Below are positions 28,838-38,972 of a stretch of 64,000 bases of DNA, one piece after another. A program made the translations under genes and the position numbers. Positions within the stretch are counted from its first letter, which is position 1. The number at the start of each line of letters is the position of its first letter. Source of the stretch: Streptomyces sp. CoH27 (GTDB lineage Bacteria; Actinomycetota; Actinomycetes; Streptomycetales; Streptomycetaceae); contig NZ_JAIQYY010000032.1 of assembly GCF_020181035.1 (NCBI RefSeq), positions 1 to 64,000 on the forward strand, given 5' to 3'. The notes below the pieces were generated by a model. The model did no database searches and had not been told where the DNA came from. It worked only from the letters and a program-made list of their open reading frames with translations.

Positions 28838-28863
28838 CCCCTCCCCGCCGTCCCGGGGAGGGG
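28838..28863. terminator. Hairpin between the LLM and NCS1 genes
   Basis: CCCCTCCCCG (28838-28847) pairs perfectly with CGGGGAGGGG (28854-28863) across a CCGTCC loop. Both flanking genes run in the same direction, so it may act as a partial terminator that lowers transporter expression. Confidence 0.6.
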
Positions 28864-28916
28864 GCTGGTGCCCGCACGGCCACTCCCCGACCCACCTCAC
28901 CCCGATTGGCCAGCCC

Positions 28917-30443
<1,527 letters not shown>

Positions 30444-30472
30444 TCGGCACCCGTCGGCGGGGCGCGCCGGTC

Positions 30473-31009
30473 TCACGCGGTGCGTCCCCGCCAGGCCCGC
30501 CCCTCCTGCGCGGCCGGCACACCCGGGCAGCGGCCGACCGCGGCCAGGGCCTCGGCGCGGTCGAGCCGTATCGTGCTCTCGCCGGTGTCCGTCCTGACGA
30601 GCAGCAGCCCGTCCGCCGTCCGCACCGGATCGCCGCACACCACCCCCGACGGGGTGGGCACCAGGATCCGGGGCCCGTCACCCAGGCGCAGCGCCGTGGC
30701 GGAGGCGGGTATCCCGGTGGGCAGCCGGACGACGGTGGGCGCGCCGTGCGCCGCCCGGAGCAGGAGCAGGAGCAGCGCGCAGAGCGTGCCGCACAGCAGG
30801 CACAGCAGCAGCGCACCGCCCACCAACGCGTCGTACGGGGAGGCCAGTTCACCCACGCCGGTGCGGCCCTTGACCAGGCCGAAGCCGAGCAGCCCCACGA
30901 AGAGGGCCGCGAGACCGGGCGGAAACCGGACGGGAGCCGGGCGTCCTCCGGCGCGAGGCCGGTGAGGTGCGCCGTAACCCGGCTGCGGGGCCAGGAGAAG
31001 GGGCACCAT
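30473..31009 (-). CDS. Small membrane protein of unknown function
   Basis: The 178-residue protein has two hydrophobic segments (LAALFVGLLGFGLV and LVGGALLLCLLCGTLCALLLLLL). A soluble C-terminal half of about 90 residues follows (VVRLPTGIPASATALRLGDG, ILVPTPSGVVCGDPV, DGLLLVRTDTGESTIRLDRAEALAAVGRC). It looks like a short membrane-tethered beta domain. It is divergent from the CHAT gene, with only 20 bp between the start codons, so the promoters overlap and the two may be co-regulated. No family is recognised. Confidence 0.55.
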   Translation of the reverse strand: MVPLLLAPQPGYGAPHRPRAGGRPAPVRFPPGLAALFVGLLGFGLVKGRTGVGELASPYDALVGGALLLCLLCGTLCALLLLLLRAAHGAPTVVRLPTGIPASATALRLGDGPRILVPTPSGVVCGDPVRTADGLLLVRTDTGESTIRLDRAEALAAVGRCPGVPAAQEGRAWRGRTA

Positions 31010-31029
31010 GGCAGCGGAGGGGAGGACGC

Positions 31030-34000
31030 ATGAGTGAAGCCGGGGCCGTACCCGACCGCGCCGCCGCCGCGCTCGCGCGCGCGGACGGATTCTCCGTGCC
31101 GCTCGATCCGGAGGAGTACGAAGGGCCAAGGGGGTCCGAGCTCGATTTCCTGATCGGTGAACTGGGCGTGATTCTGGGCGAGTCGGAGCAGTCGGGCGGC
31201 GGCGAGGGAGCGACGGCCGCCGTCGCGGCACGGCTCGGCCGCTGTCACGCCGTACGGTTCGTGCTGGGGGGCGGACCGGCCGACCGGGAGTCGGCGCTGA
31301 CCCTGCTCCAGCAGGCCCGTACGTCTGCCCGGCTCGGCGAGGCGGACCGGGAGTCGGCGCGGCGGGACCTGGTGGCCCTGGCCGGGTTCCGGCTGGTGCG
31401 TCTGCACCGTGAGACGGCGGCGGGACCCCCGGGCCAGTCGATCACTGACCGGGTCGTGTTCCTCTCCAGGCTCGGCACCCCCCTCGCACAAGGGGGGTCG
31501 GGCCTCGTGGAGGACAGCGAGCTGCTCGTCCGGCTGCTGCTGGAACGCGAGCACCCGCAGCTGACGCCCCACGTTCACGAGCAGTTCCGGCTGTTCGGCG
31601 CGATGACCGAAGCCATGCTGGCCGGTGACACGGCCGCGTTCTTCCGCACGGGCCGGCAACTCCTCGACGGGGCGGACGCGGCGCTGCCGCAGCCGCTGGC
31701 CGCCCTGGCGCCGCTGCTGTTCGGCCCGGCGGAGCAACTCCTCGCCGCGCTCCCGTCCGAGCCGGAGGGAACCGGCGACGCGCCGGATAACGGCACCGAC
31801 ACGTCGGCGGAGGAGCGGGACTTCCTGACCCAGCTGCTCGCCCTCGCCGAGGTGATGGCACCTGGGAGCGTTGAGCCGCAGGACGTGTCCGGCATCCTCG
31901 CCGAACTGTCGGGAGCGCAGGGCGCCGGAGCGCGGGAGCCCGGCCAGGCGCCCCTGCCGTCCAGGATGATCGCCGCCCTCTTCCACTTCACGCTCGCCAC
32001 CCGCAGCGGCGACATGGAGGGGTTCCGGGCGGCACTCCGGCTGATGCACGATGCGGCGGCCACGGGGGAACTCGACAGCCGCGTGTACGACGAGTGGCTC
32101 CGGAGCGTCGTGCCGGGACTGCTCCTCGGGGCCACCCTCACCGGGGGCAGCCTCCAGGACGAGGACATGGCGCTGGCCCTGCTGGAGGCCCAAGCGTGGG
32201 ACGACGCCCCGTCGAGCGGACCGGCCGCGACCCTGCGCCGGTGCACGGAGTGCCTGCGGCTGCACGGGCGGCTGACGTCCGCCCTCGACCGGGGCGATGC
32301 CGACGCGGTCGAGGATGTCATCGACGCCGTGTGCGAACTGGAACTGGACGAGATCTACGACGACGCCGAGACCTGGACCGGCGCGCTGACCTGCTTCGTC
32401 CTGGGCAGCGCCTACCTGGGCCACGCCCTGCTCGCCTCGTCGGCGGACGACCGGACCGCCGACCTGCGCGCGGCCGTGCACCACTTGCAGCGGGCCGTCG
32501 AGACGTCGGTGGACATGCCCGCGCTGCGGGTCCTCCTCGACGTCATGTGGGCCCCGCTGCTCACCCTGACCGCGCTCGCCGAGTCCGACCCGGGCCGGAT
32601 CGCGGAAGGCGTACGGCGTGCCAGGGCGGCGCTGGAGACCCCCGGCCCCATGTCCGACTTCCGGCCCAGGGCACGCGAGGGCATCGCGAACGCCCTGGAA
32701 ACCCTGCACCACCTCACCGGCGACGCCAGGGCCCTCGACGAGGCGATCGCCGAACTGACGCGGGCGCGGACGGAACTGCCCGATGGCGGACCGGGCGAGG
32801 CCCGACTCACCTGGCAGCTGGCCGACTACCGGGCCAAGCGTGCCGGCCTGAGCGCGGACGCGCCGGGCGCCGCAGACGAACTGCGGGACGCCGTGGGTCT
32901 CGCCCGTGCCTCGCTACGGCACTCCGCCGACGAGGTGCTGCTCCAGCAGGGCGTCGGACGGGGCCTGCGCATCGCGCGTGCGGCGGCCGACCGGGGCCGC
33001 AAGGCGGCCTTCTGGGCGCTGCGCGCCGGTCGTGCCGAGGAGGCCCTCGCGTGTCTGGAGGCCGGCCGCTCCCTGGTGCTCGGCGCGGCGGCCGTCTCGG
33101 CGGGTGTCGCCGACCGGCTGGCGGCCCTCGGGGAGAGCGAACTGGCCGAGCGCTGGCGCGCCGCCGCCGACCCGGCCGGGGAGTGGGGCGACGACCGCTC
33201 CCTGCGCGAACTGTCCGCCGAAGCGGGGCCGGCCGCCCTGGGCGCCCTGCGGGACCGCTCCCCGCTGGAGGTCCTGGCCGCGGCGGGCGCGGGCGCACCC
33301 GGGCTGCCCGGTGATGTGCGGCGCCGTTCGCTGGAGGTGCTGCGAGGGCGGAGCGGGGAGGACGTACAGCCGGAGCTCGCCTCCGTGCACGAACTGCGTG
33401 CTGGGCTGCGGGAGTCGGGCGCGGACGCGCTGCTGTACCTGGTGCCCGGCGTCGAGGACCCGGACGGGGCCGTACTGCTGGTCCCCCGCGAGGGCCCCGT
33501 CGAAGCACTGCCCTTGCCCGCGCTGGCCCCCGGCGGCCGCGGCCCCGTCGCGCGGTACCTGGCGGCGGGGGCCCGGCTGCAGACCCTGGACGCCGCGGCG
33601 GACCCGGTCGACGCACGCGAGCGCAAGCGCGCCGAGCAGGCCTGGAGCACCGCTCTGGAGACGATGTGCGCCTGGGCCGGCGAGACGCTCGGCCCCGCCC
33701 TGGACCACCTCGGGCTGTGGGACCGCGCACTCACCGAGTCGGGTCTGCCGGGTGCCTCGGCAGGCAGTGACTTCGATGCCGGGGGCGGCGCGGACGGTCG
33801 TGGTGTGGCCGGTGCCGAGGGTGACGTGGCTGGTGTTGCTTGTGGTGTGGCCGGTGCCGACGGTGGCGCGGCTGGTGCTTCTCGTGGTGTGGCCGGGGCC
33901 TCTGGTGGCGGGGCCGATCCGGGGGCGGTCGGCGTGGGAGGTGCTCCGGGCGGCGGGGGCGATTTCGGTGCGGTCGGTGCCACGGCCGGTGAGGCCGCCG

Positions 34001-34935
34001 CTTCGGAGGGCGCCGCCGGTCCCCGTGCCGTACGGCTCGTCGTCGTGCCCTGTGGGGATCTGGGTGTCGTGCCCTGGCCGGCGGCCGTGGTGCGGCCTCC
34101 CGCCGGTTCCGGCGTGCCGGGTGTCGTCCGGGCCTGTGAGGTGGCCGTCGTCACCCACGCCGCCTCCGGGCGGGAGTTCCTGCGGGCCGTGGCCCGGCGA
34201 CGCATGGCGCCGGGCGAACGGCCGGCCCTGGTGTTCCACGCGGCGGACGACCTGGAGTGGGCCGAGGAGGAGATCGAGACGCTGGCCCGCGTGTACTACC
34301 CGGGCGCCGTGGTCCACCACCCCGACGACGCCCCCGCCACCCCGGAGACGGTCCTGGACCTGCTCGGCGGCCGGGCCACCGCCCCCGCCTCCCTGGTGCA
34401 CCTCGCCTGCCACGGGCTCGCCGGGCCCGATCCCACCCGGTCGGCCCTCCAGCTCGCCGCGCGGCCCGGCACCTCCGGGGACCTCACCCTGAGCCGGCTG
34501 CTGGAGACGCCCGCGGAGGGCGACGCGTTCCGCTCGGCCGGGCCCCTGGTCGTGTGCGGCAGCTGCGAGACCGACCTCACCACCCGCGACCACGACGAGG
34601 CTCTGACCGTCACCTCGGTCCTGGTGCACCGGCTCGCCGCCGACGCCGTCGGCTCCCGCTGGAAGGTCGACGACATGACCTCCGAGATCCTCATGCTCGT
34701 CCTGCACGACGCGCTGGCCCGGGGCCTGGCTCCGCCCGACGCGCTGCGCGCCGCCCAGCGCTGGATGCTCACCGCGCCGGACGCGCGCCCGCCGGTCCGG
34801 TCGCTGAAGAACATCGCGGCCGCCTGGCGCCTCGCGCAGGACTTCCGCGACCGGCCCGACATCTGGGCCGCCTTCGTCCACCACGGCAATCCGGCACCGG
34901 CGCCCACCCGGCAGCAGGAAGGAGAGCGCGTATGA
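31030..34935 (+). CDS. CHAT-domain caspase-like protease with long helical-repeat N-region
   Basis: The 1301-residue protein has residues about 1-870 made of Ala/Leu-rich helical repeats of TPR-like character (for example the block EEALACLEAGRSLVLGAA common to CHAT proteins). The C-terminal CHAT domain (about 780-1290) keeps the cysteine-protease dyad: His1128 in LVHLACHGLAG and Cys1179 in VVCGSCETDLT. RLAADAVGSRWKVDD and LHDALARG follow as usual. A Gly/Ala-rich insert of 14-residue repeats lies within the CHAT domain (about 925-965). The gene overlaps the next by 4 bp (ATGA) in a three-gene operon with an antitoxin-like protein and a RES protein. Cytoplasmic proteolysis of a partner is the likely role; the target is not known from sequence. 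Confidence 0.88.
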   Translation: MSEAGAVPDRAAAALARADGFSVPLDPEEYEGPRGSELDFLIGELGVILGESEQSGGGEGATAAVAARLGRCHAVRFVLGGGPADRESALTLLQQARTSARLGEADRESARRDLVALAGFRLVRLHRETAAGPPGQSITDRVVFLSRLGTPLAQGGSGLVEDSELLVRLLLEREHPQLTPHVHEQFRLFGAMTEAMLAGDTAAFFRTGRQLLDGADAALPQPLAALAPLLFGPAEQLLAALPSEPEGTGDAPDNGTDTSAEERDFLTQLLALAEVMAPGSVEPQDVSGILAELSGAQGAGAREPGQAPLPSRMIAALFHFTLATRSGDMEGFRAALRLMHDAAATGELDSRVYDEWLRSVVPGLLLGATLTGGSLQDEDMALALLEAQAWDDAPSSGPAATLRRCTECLRLHGRLTSALDRGDADAVEDVIDAVCELELDEIYDDAETWTGALTCFVLGSAYLGHALLASSADDRTADLRAAVHHLQRAVETSVDMPALRVLLDVMWAPLLTLTALAESDPGRIAEGVRRARAALETPGPMSDFRPRAREGIANALETLHHLTGDARALDEAIAELTRARTELPDGGPGEARLTWQLADYRAKRAGLSADAPGAADELRDAVGLARASLRHSADEVLLQQGVGRGLRIARAAADRGRKAAFWALRAGRAEEALACLEAGRSLVLGAAAVSAGVADRLAALGESELAERWRAAADPAGEWGDDRSLRELSAEAGPAALGALRDRSPLEVLAAAGAGAPGLPGDVRRRSLEVLRGRSGEDVQPELASVHELRAGLRESGADALLYLVPGVEDPDGAVLLVPREGPVEALPLPALAPGGRGPVARYLAAGARLQTLDAAADPVDARERKRAEQAWSTALETMCAWAGETLGPALDHLGLWDRALTESGLPGASAGSDFDAGGGADGRGVAGAEGDVAGVACGVAGADGGAAGASRGVAGASGGGADPGAVGVGGAPGGGGDFGAVGATAGEAAASEGAAGPRAVRLVVVPCGDLGVVPWPAAVVRPPAGSGVPGVVRACEVAVVTHAASGREFLRAVARRRMAPGERPALVFHAADDLEWAEEEIETLARVYYPGAVVHHPDDAPATPETVLDLLGGRATAPASLVHLACHGLAGPDPTRSALQLAARPGTSGDLTLSRLLETPAEGDAFRSAGPLVVCGSCETDLTTRDHDEALTVTSVLVHRLAADAVGSRWKVDDMTSEILMLVLHDALARGLAPPDALRAAQRWMLTAPDARPPVRSLKNIAAAWRLAQDFRDRPDIWAAFVHHGNPAPAPTRQQEGERV
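33802..33920. repeat. 42-bp repeats inside the CHAT gene
   Basis: GGTGTGGCCGG-initiated units begin at 33802, 33844 and 33886, each encoding about GVAGAxGxxAGxxx. They lie in a Gly/Ala-rich insert of the CHAT domain. The richness in GGT codons differs from the surrounding gene, which suggests local expansion. Confidence 0.8.
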
Positions 34936-35759
34936 CGTCGGAGGAGCTGCTCCGGCTTCTGGAGCGGCACTGGACCACCGTCAGCACCGGGCTGGACGAC
35001 GAAGCCCTCGGCCAACTGGCCGACACACTGGGAGAGTTGCGTGAGGAGACGGCCGCCGGGAACCCGCCGGCCGTCGCCCGCGCCGTGCGCCGGCTCAAGC
35101 GCACGCTGTCCGCGCTGCCGCCGGACCACCCGGTGTCCCGGGCCCTCGGCGGCCACCGCTACGCGTCCGGCACCCGTGAACTGCCCTCTCTCACCACGGT
35201 CGACGCGGTGCTCGGCGTCCTCGGCACCCCGCCGCCCGACCCGGCCGACCTGCTGCGGGCGGCCCGCCGGCGGCTCCTCGCCGCACCCGCGCTGACGGAG
35301 GCCGAGCACGCCGCGCTGACCCGTGCCGGGCAGGCCGGGCCGACCCACGACGGACCCGTCTCGACGACCGAGGCCGGGCACGTCTCGCCGGCCGAGGCCG
35401 AGCGCGCCGCGCCGGGCAACGCCGAGGCCGAGCGCGCCGCGCCGCCCGGAGGCCCGGCCGTATCCGGAGGCCCGGCCGTACCCGGAGGCCCGGACGCGTC
35501 CGGCGGTGTGATCCGGCTGCGTGACCCGGAGCGCGGTATCCGCTACCCCCGCTTCCAGTTCCGGCCCGGCACGGCCGAACCGCTGCCCGTCGTCCGCCGG
35601 ATCAACGCCCTGCTGTGCGCGGACCGCGACCCCTGGGGGGCCGCGGACTGGTGGCTGGGTGGCAACCGCTGGCTCGGCGGCGTCCCCGCGGACCTGCTCG
35701 GCGTCCTGCCCGACGACGCGCTGGAACGCGCCGCCGCCGAGCTGGTGGGAGCGAGCTGA
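34932..35759 (+). CDS. Antitoxin-like partner of the RES toxin (MbcA/Xre-type C-terminal module)
   Basis: The 275-residue protein has three parts. Residues 1-130 are helical (LLRLLERHWTTVSTGLDDEALGQLADTLGELREE, ARAVRRLKRTLSALPPDHPV) with no known fold. Residues about 135-190 are a flexible linker with duplicated EAERAAP and tripled GGPAV units. Residues about 192-275 carry the module seen in RES-associated antitoxins (RYPRFQFRPG, LPVVRRINALL, DPWGAADWWLGGNRWLGGVPADLLG). Its ATG overlaps the CHAT stop, and its stop overlaps the RES start. It therefore most likely binds and inhibits the RES protein, with the extra N-domain and linker making it a candidate CHAT substrate. Confidence 0.72.
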   Translation: MTSEELLRLLERHWTTVSTGLDDEALGQLADTLGELREETAAGNPPAVARAVRRLKRTLSALPPDHPVSRALGGHRYASGTRELPSLTTVDAVLGVLGTPPPDPADLLRAARRRLLAAPALTEAEHAALTRAGQAGPTHDGPVSTTEAGHVSPAEAERAAPGNAEAERAAPPGGPAVSGGPAVPGGPDASGGVIRLRDPERGIRYPRFQFRPGTAEPLPVVRRINALLCADRDPWGAADWWLGGNRWLGGVPADLLGVLPDDALERAAAELVGAS

Positions 35760-36412
35760 TGGGGCAGCAGATCCCGCCTCCCCAGGGCGTTCCCATGGAT
35801 CCGGTGTGGCACGCGCTGCCCGCGGGCACCCTGCTGTGGCGGTGCCACGAAGAGCAGTACAGGGCCGGTGAGTTCAACCCGAACGTCGCGCACGAGTACT
35901 TCAAGGGCAACCGCTTCGACCCCACCGAGAAGGACCCCTATCCCTACGTGTACGCGGCCCTCGACCCGGTCACCGCCCTGTCCGAAGTCCTCCTCAGATC
36001 AGTCGAGTTCGACACCGGCGGGGTACGCCTGATCCCCTGGGCCCAGGCCTCCCGGTACGTCCTGTCCGCCGTGCGCACCACGGCGGAACTCTCCCTGGTG
36101 GACCTCACCAGCGCCGAGGGGCTGGCCGCCGTATGGCAGGACCACTGGCTGGTCGACAGCGAGGAGTACGCCGGCACCCGGTACTGGGTGCGGGTGATCC
36201 GCGAACGCCGTGCCGACGCGCAGGGCCTGTGGTGGACGTCCAAACGCTGCCGGCCGCGCCCGGCGCTCCTGCTCTTCCAGGACCGCTGCCCCGAAGCCCC
36301 CCTCGACCCCGTCCCGGAGCAGTGCCTGCGGCTCGCCTCGGCCGACGACCTGAAGGGCGTCAACCGGCTGCTGGCACCGCTGCGCGCGGTCGTCTCGGTT
36401 CCGGAGGAGTGA
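35759..36412 (+). CDS. RES-domain protein (NAD+-degrading toxin family)
   Basis: The 217-residue RES domain spans most of the protein: LWRCHEEQYRAGEFNP (conserved Arg region), GNRFDPTEKDPYPYVYAALDPVTALSEVLLRSV (Tyr and Glu of the active site), LVDLTS, TRYWVRVI, and QGLWWTSKRCRPRPALLLFQDR. RES toxins of the Xre-RES/MbcTA class phosphorolyse or hydrolyse NAD+ and stop growth. The start codon shares a base with the preceding antitoxin-like stop, the usual antitoxin-first order. The addition of an upstream CHAT protease is unusual. A very strong terminator follows. Confidence 0.85.
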   Translation: MGQQIPPPQGVPMDPVWHALPAGTLLWRCHEEQYRAGEFNPNVAHEYFKGNRFDPTEKDPYPYVYAALDPVTALSEVLLRSVEFDTGGVRLIPWAQASRYVLSAVRTTAELSLVDLTSAEGLAAVWQDHWLVDSEEYAGTRYWVRVIRERRADAQGLWWTSKRCRPRPALLLFQDRCPEAPLDPVPEQCLRLASADDLKGVNRLLAPLRAVVSVPEE

Positions 36413-36418
36413 GCGCCC

Positions 36419-36453
36419 CGGGAGACATACAACTGGCAGACATACAACCGGGA
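36419..36453. repeat. Short tandem repeats AGACATACAAC after the RES gene
   Basis: GGAGACATACAAC, GGCAGACATACAAC and GGGAGACACAC follow one another with a 16-bp period directly before the terminator stem. The function is unknown; they could form part of the 3' end structure. Confidence 0.6.
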
Positions 36454-36504
36454 GACACACCGCTGCCCCGGCCCTCCTGACGAGGGCCGGGGCAGCGGTG
36501 TGTC
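36454..36504. terminator. Very strong bidirectional terminator (23-bp perfect stem)
   Basis: The 23-bp arm at 36454-36476 (starting GACACACCGCTG) is perfectly complementary to 36482-36504, with a CTGAC loop. It separates the CHAT-RES operon from the oppositely oriented membrane-protein gene, and the stop of that gene is 17 bp away. Confidence 0.9.
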
Positions 36505-36521
36505 CGGGGCCGCGCGGACCC

Positions 36522-38174
36522 TCAGCGGTCGCGCACCGTCGCCGGCAGCAGCGGCCAGTTCTGCGACAGCCGCATCGCCGACTCGGTGACGGCACTGTCC
36601 CGCGCGGCCGTCATCACCCCGTCGAGATACTCGTGGGCGGCCGCCTCGTACAGCTTGCGGGCGGTGGCGATCCGCTCGTTCGCGGCCTCCCTGCGCAGCC
36701 GCTGCCGGTCCTCGGCCGTCTCCTGCGCGGCCCGGGCCCGCTCGGTGGCGGCGAGGCTCTGCTCACGGCGCCGCAGCAGTCCCGTACGCCGTTCCACCGC
36801 GGTGCGGAACGCGTCGAGGAAGGGGTGTTCCCGGAACAGGCCGAGCAGGAATCCGACCCCGCCCGAGAGGAGCAGCAGCGCGCAGAACAGCCAGGTCACC
36901 GTCTGGGTCGTCAGATGCAGCCGGTCCACCAGGGTGGTGGTGTCGGACGCGCCGCCGAGCCCGCGGAAGCCCGAGGTGTCCCCGCCGGCGGGCGCCGGGG
37001 TGTCGTGCTGCATCACGAACTTGGCGCGCAAGGTGCCGAGGAGCCAGGTCAGCCCGCCCCACACGCCGAGCAGCGACGCGGCCGGGAACCAGCTCCCGCG
37101 CGGCGACCCGGTCGCCGAGCGCCAGCGCAGCATTCGTCCCGCCAGGTGCGGCACGGTCACCATGATGATCGCGGAGGAGGCCGCGAGCGTGCCGGAGAGC
37201 AGATCGCCGCCGGTGCTGCCGATCCCGTGGAAGGGCTGGTACGCGATCCAGTAGACCGGCACCTCCACGGCGACGATGACCCCGAGCAGGCCCCAGGTCA
37301 TCCAGGCGGGCAGACCGGGACGGGTCTGGAGTCCCTCCCAGCCCTCGCCGGACGCGGTGACGGCGGTGTCCCGCCGGGCGGCACGGATCTCCGCCCGCAG
37401 CGCGGCGGCCGAGCCGGCGTCCGGGGCGGTGCCCGCCGTGGCCACCGACTGCCAGTCGTCGCCCGGGTCGCCCTCCTCGGCACCGGCCGCGGGCCCGGAG
37501 CCGTCCTTCGACCGGCCGGAGTCCGCCGGGTCCGGCCCGCCGGTGCCGGGGGTGCCGGTGTACGGCGGTCCGTCGGGGTCCGGGGTGCCGGTGCGCGGCG
37601 GGTCGTCCGGGTCCGGGAAGCGGGCGCGCAGCCAGCGGTCCTCCACCCGTTCGCGCAGCCGGTCCCGGAAGCGGAGCCAGCGGGAGGAGCGGAGCGCGAG
37701 CAGGTCGAGCTGCTGCCGGGCGGTCACGATGTCCTGCTCGGCCTCGCGCAGGCGCTCGTCCAGCAGCCGGGACTCGGTCTCGCCCGCGGTCACGTCGGAG
37801 GCCGCCTGGGCGTCCGCCAGCCGTGCCGCCTCCTCGCGCAGCCTCAGGTCCTCCTCGACCCGGTGGATCACCGCGTCCCGCACGGAGGCCAGCTCGGCGA
37901 AGTAGGGCACCCGGTCGCCGCTGCCCAGTACCCACGGGTCCAGGGCGCCCTTTCTGGCGGCCTCCTGGCCTCTGCGTCCGGCCTCGGTGAGCAGCGCGCG
38001 TTCGGCCCGGTCGTCGAGGACCAGGGGCCGGCGGGCGGGGGCGGCGCCGGGGGCCGGCCCGGGGCGGGGCCGGGTGGTCTGCTGTGCGCTCCGCCCGGGG
38101 ACCGGGACGTAGCGGGCGATCCGGCGGCGGCGCGGCTGCGGCTCGCCGTCAGCGCTTGTACTGGTTGTCGACAT
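36522..38174 (-). CDS. Coiled-coil membrane protein of unknown function
   Basis: This 550-residue protein has a basic N-terminus (PRRRRIARYVPVPG) and then a coiled coil at about 80-170 (SVRDAVIHRVEEDLRLREEAARLADAQ, LDERLREAEQDIVTARQQLDLL). A disordered acidic Pro/Gly/Asp linker (about 195-255) follows. Four transmembrane helices come next (WGLLGVIVAVEVPVYWIAY, TLAASSAIIMVTVPHLAG, SLLGVWGGLTWLLGTL, WLFCALLLLSGGVGFLLGLF), then a second coiled coil at about 450-520. It overlaps the upstream lipoprotein gene by 26 bp and is the last of three minus-strand genes. Its layout suits a membrane-associated scaffold or sensor; no family is recognised. Confidence 0.7.
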   Translation of the reverse strand: MSTTSTSADGEPQPRRRRIARYVPVPGRSAQQTTRPRPGPAPGAAPARRPLVLDDRAERALLTEAGRRGQEAARKGALDPWVLGSGDRVPYFAELASVRDAVIHRVEEDLRLREEAARLADAQAASDVTAGETESRLLDERLREAEQDIVTARQQLDLLALRSSRWLRFRDRLRERVEDRWLRARFPDPDDPPRTGTPDPDGPPYTGTPGTGGPDPADSGRSKDGSGPAAGAEEGDPGDDWQSVATAGTAPDAGSAAALRAEIRAARRDTAVTASGEGWEGLQTRPGLPAWMTWGLLGVIVAVEVPVYWIAYQPFHGIGSTGGDLLSGTLAASSAIIMVTVPHLAGRMLRWRSATGSPRGSWFPAASLLGVWGGLTWLLGTLRAKFVMQHDTPAPAGGDTSGFRGLGGASDTTTLVDRLHLTTQTVTWLFCALLLLSGGVGFLLGLFREHPFLDAFRTAVERRTGLLRRREQSLAATERARAAQETAEDRQRLRREAANERIATARKLYEAAAHEYLDGVMTAARDSAVTESAMRLSQNWPLLPATVRDR

Positions 38175-38913
38175 GTGCCTTGGCCCTCCCTTCCAGGGCC
38201 TCGGTCCAGAAGGACTCGAAGTTCTGGGCCTCGCTGGGGTTCGCCCAGTACTGCATGCCGAGCCCGACCGGGAAGACGTCCATCCCCTTGATGCCGGGCA
38301 TGCCCCTGCTCTTCACGAGCGAGTCGATGACCTCGGCCCGCTTGGCCTGGGTGGTGATGTCCTGGCGGGACAGGGCGAACTCCCGGTCGGCCTGGTCGAA
38401 GTCGCTCACGACGAGCAGCTTGGGCGTCCCGCCCTTGCCGGGTACGGCCTCGCCGATGCGGGCCAGCGCGCCCCAGACGTCCGAACCGTCCTGGGTGCGC
38501 GCGCAACGGAGCTCGGCGAGCGCGGCGGCGGCGGCCTGCTTCAGGGCGTTCGCCCGCTGGGCCTTCTGGTCGGTGTTCGCGTCGTGCGGCGGGTCGAGAT
38601 CCACCTGGTCCTGTCGGCACGAGGAGCTGCGCGAGGACCAGGTGATGGGGGCGTAGTCGACGGTGCCGCACTTCTGGTCGGTGAGGAACTCGACCAGCGT
38701 GTCCTTGAGTTTGGCCTCCGCGTTGAAGCCCTTCGGGTCCGCGGCGGCCGAGCCCGAACCGTCGACGACCACTCCGCAGGGCGTGGTGAGGGCTGCCTCC
38801 TGTTTGGTGCAGGACACGAGGGAGGCGAGCGCGCACACCAGCGGGACGACGACGGCGATCCGGCGGGCGGCGCGGGCGGGGGACCGGTGAGCGGTCCGGG
38901 CCGAGTGATGCAC
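38149..38913 (-). CDS. Lipoprotein with vWA/MIDAS-like motif
   Basis: The 254-residue exported protein has a basic N-terminus, a hydrophobic stretch (IAVVVPLVCALA) and lipobox LVSC, so it should be lipid-anchored. Directly after comes CGVVVDGSGSA, in which D-G-S-G-S matches the metal-ion-dependent adhesion site of von Willebrand A domains. KLLVVSDFDQ later fits a second strand of the fold. The GTG start at 38913 is chosen because it begins just before the signal peptide. It lies between an unknown gene and a coiled-coil membrane gene, overlapping the latter. Ligand and partner are unknown. Confidence 0.7.
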   Translation of the reverse strand: MHHSARTAHRSPARAARRIAVVVPLVCALASLVSCTKQEAALTTPCGVVVDGSGSAAADPKGFNAEAKLKDTLVEFLTDQKCGTVDYAPITWSSRSSSCRQDQVDLDPPHDANTDQKAQRANALKQAAAAALAELRCARTQDGSDVWGALARIGEAVPGKGGTPKLLVVSDFDQADREFALSRQDITTQAKRAEVIDSLVKSRGMPGIKGMDVFPVGLGMQYWANPSEAQNFESFWTEALEGRAKAHVDNQYKR

Positions 38914-38972
38914 GATGGAGTTCCCTGGCCTTCCTGGCAGACGGGCGGCTGCGGGCAGCGGACGGGGCGGGT

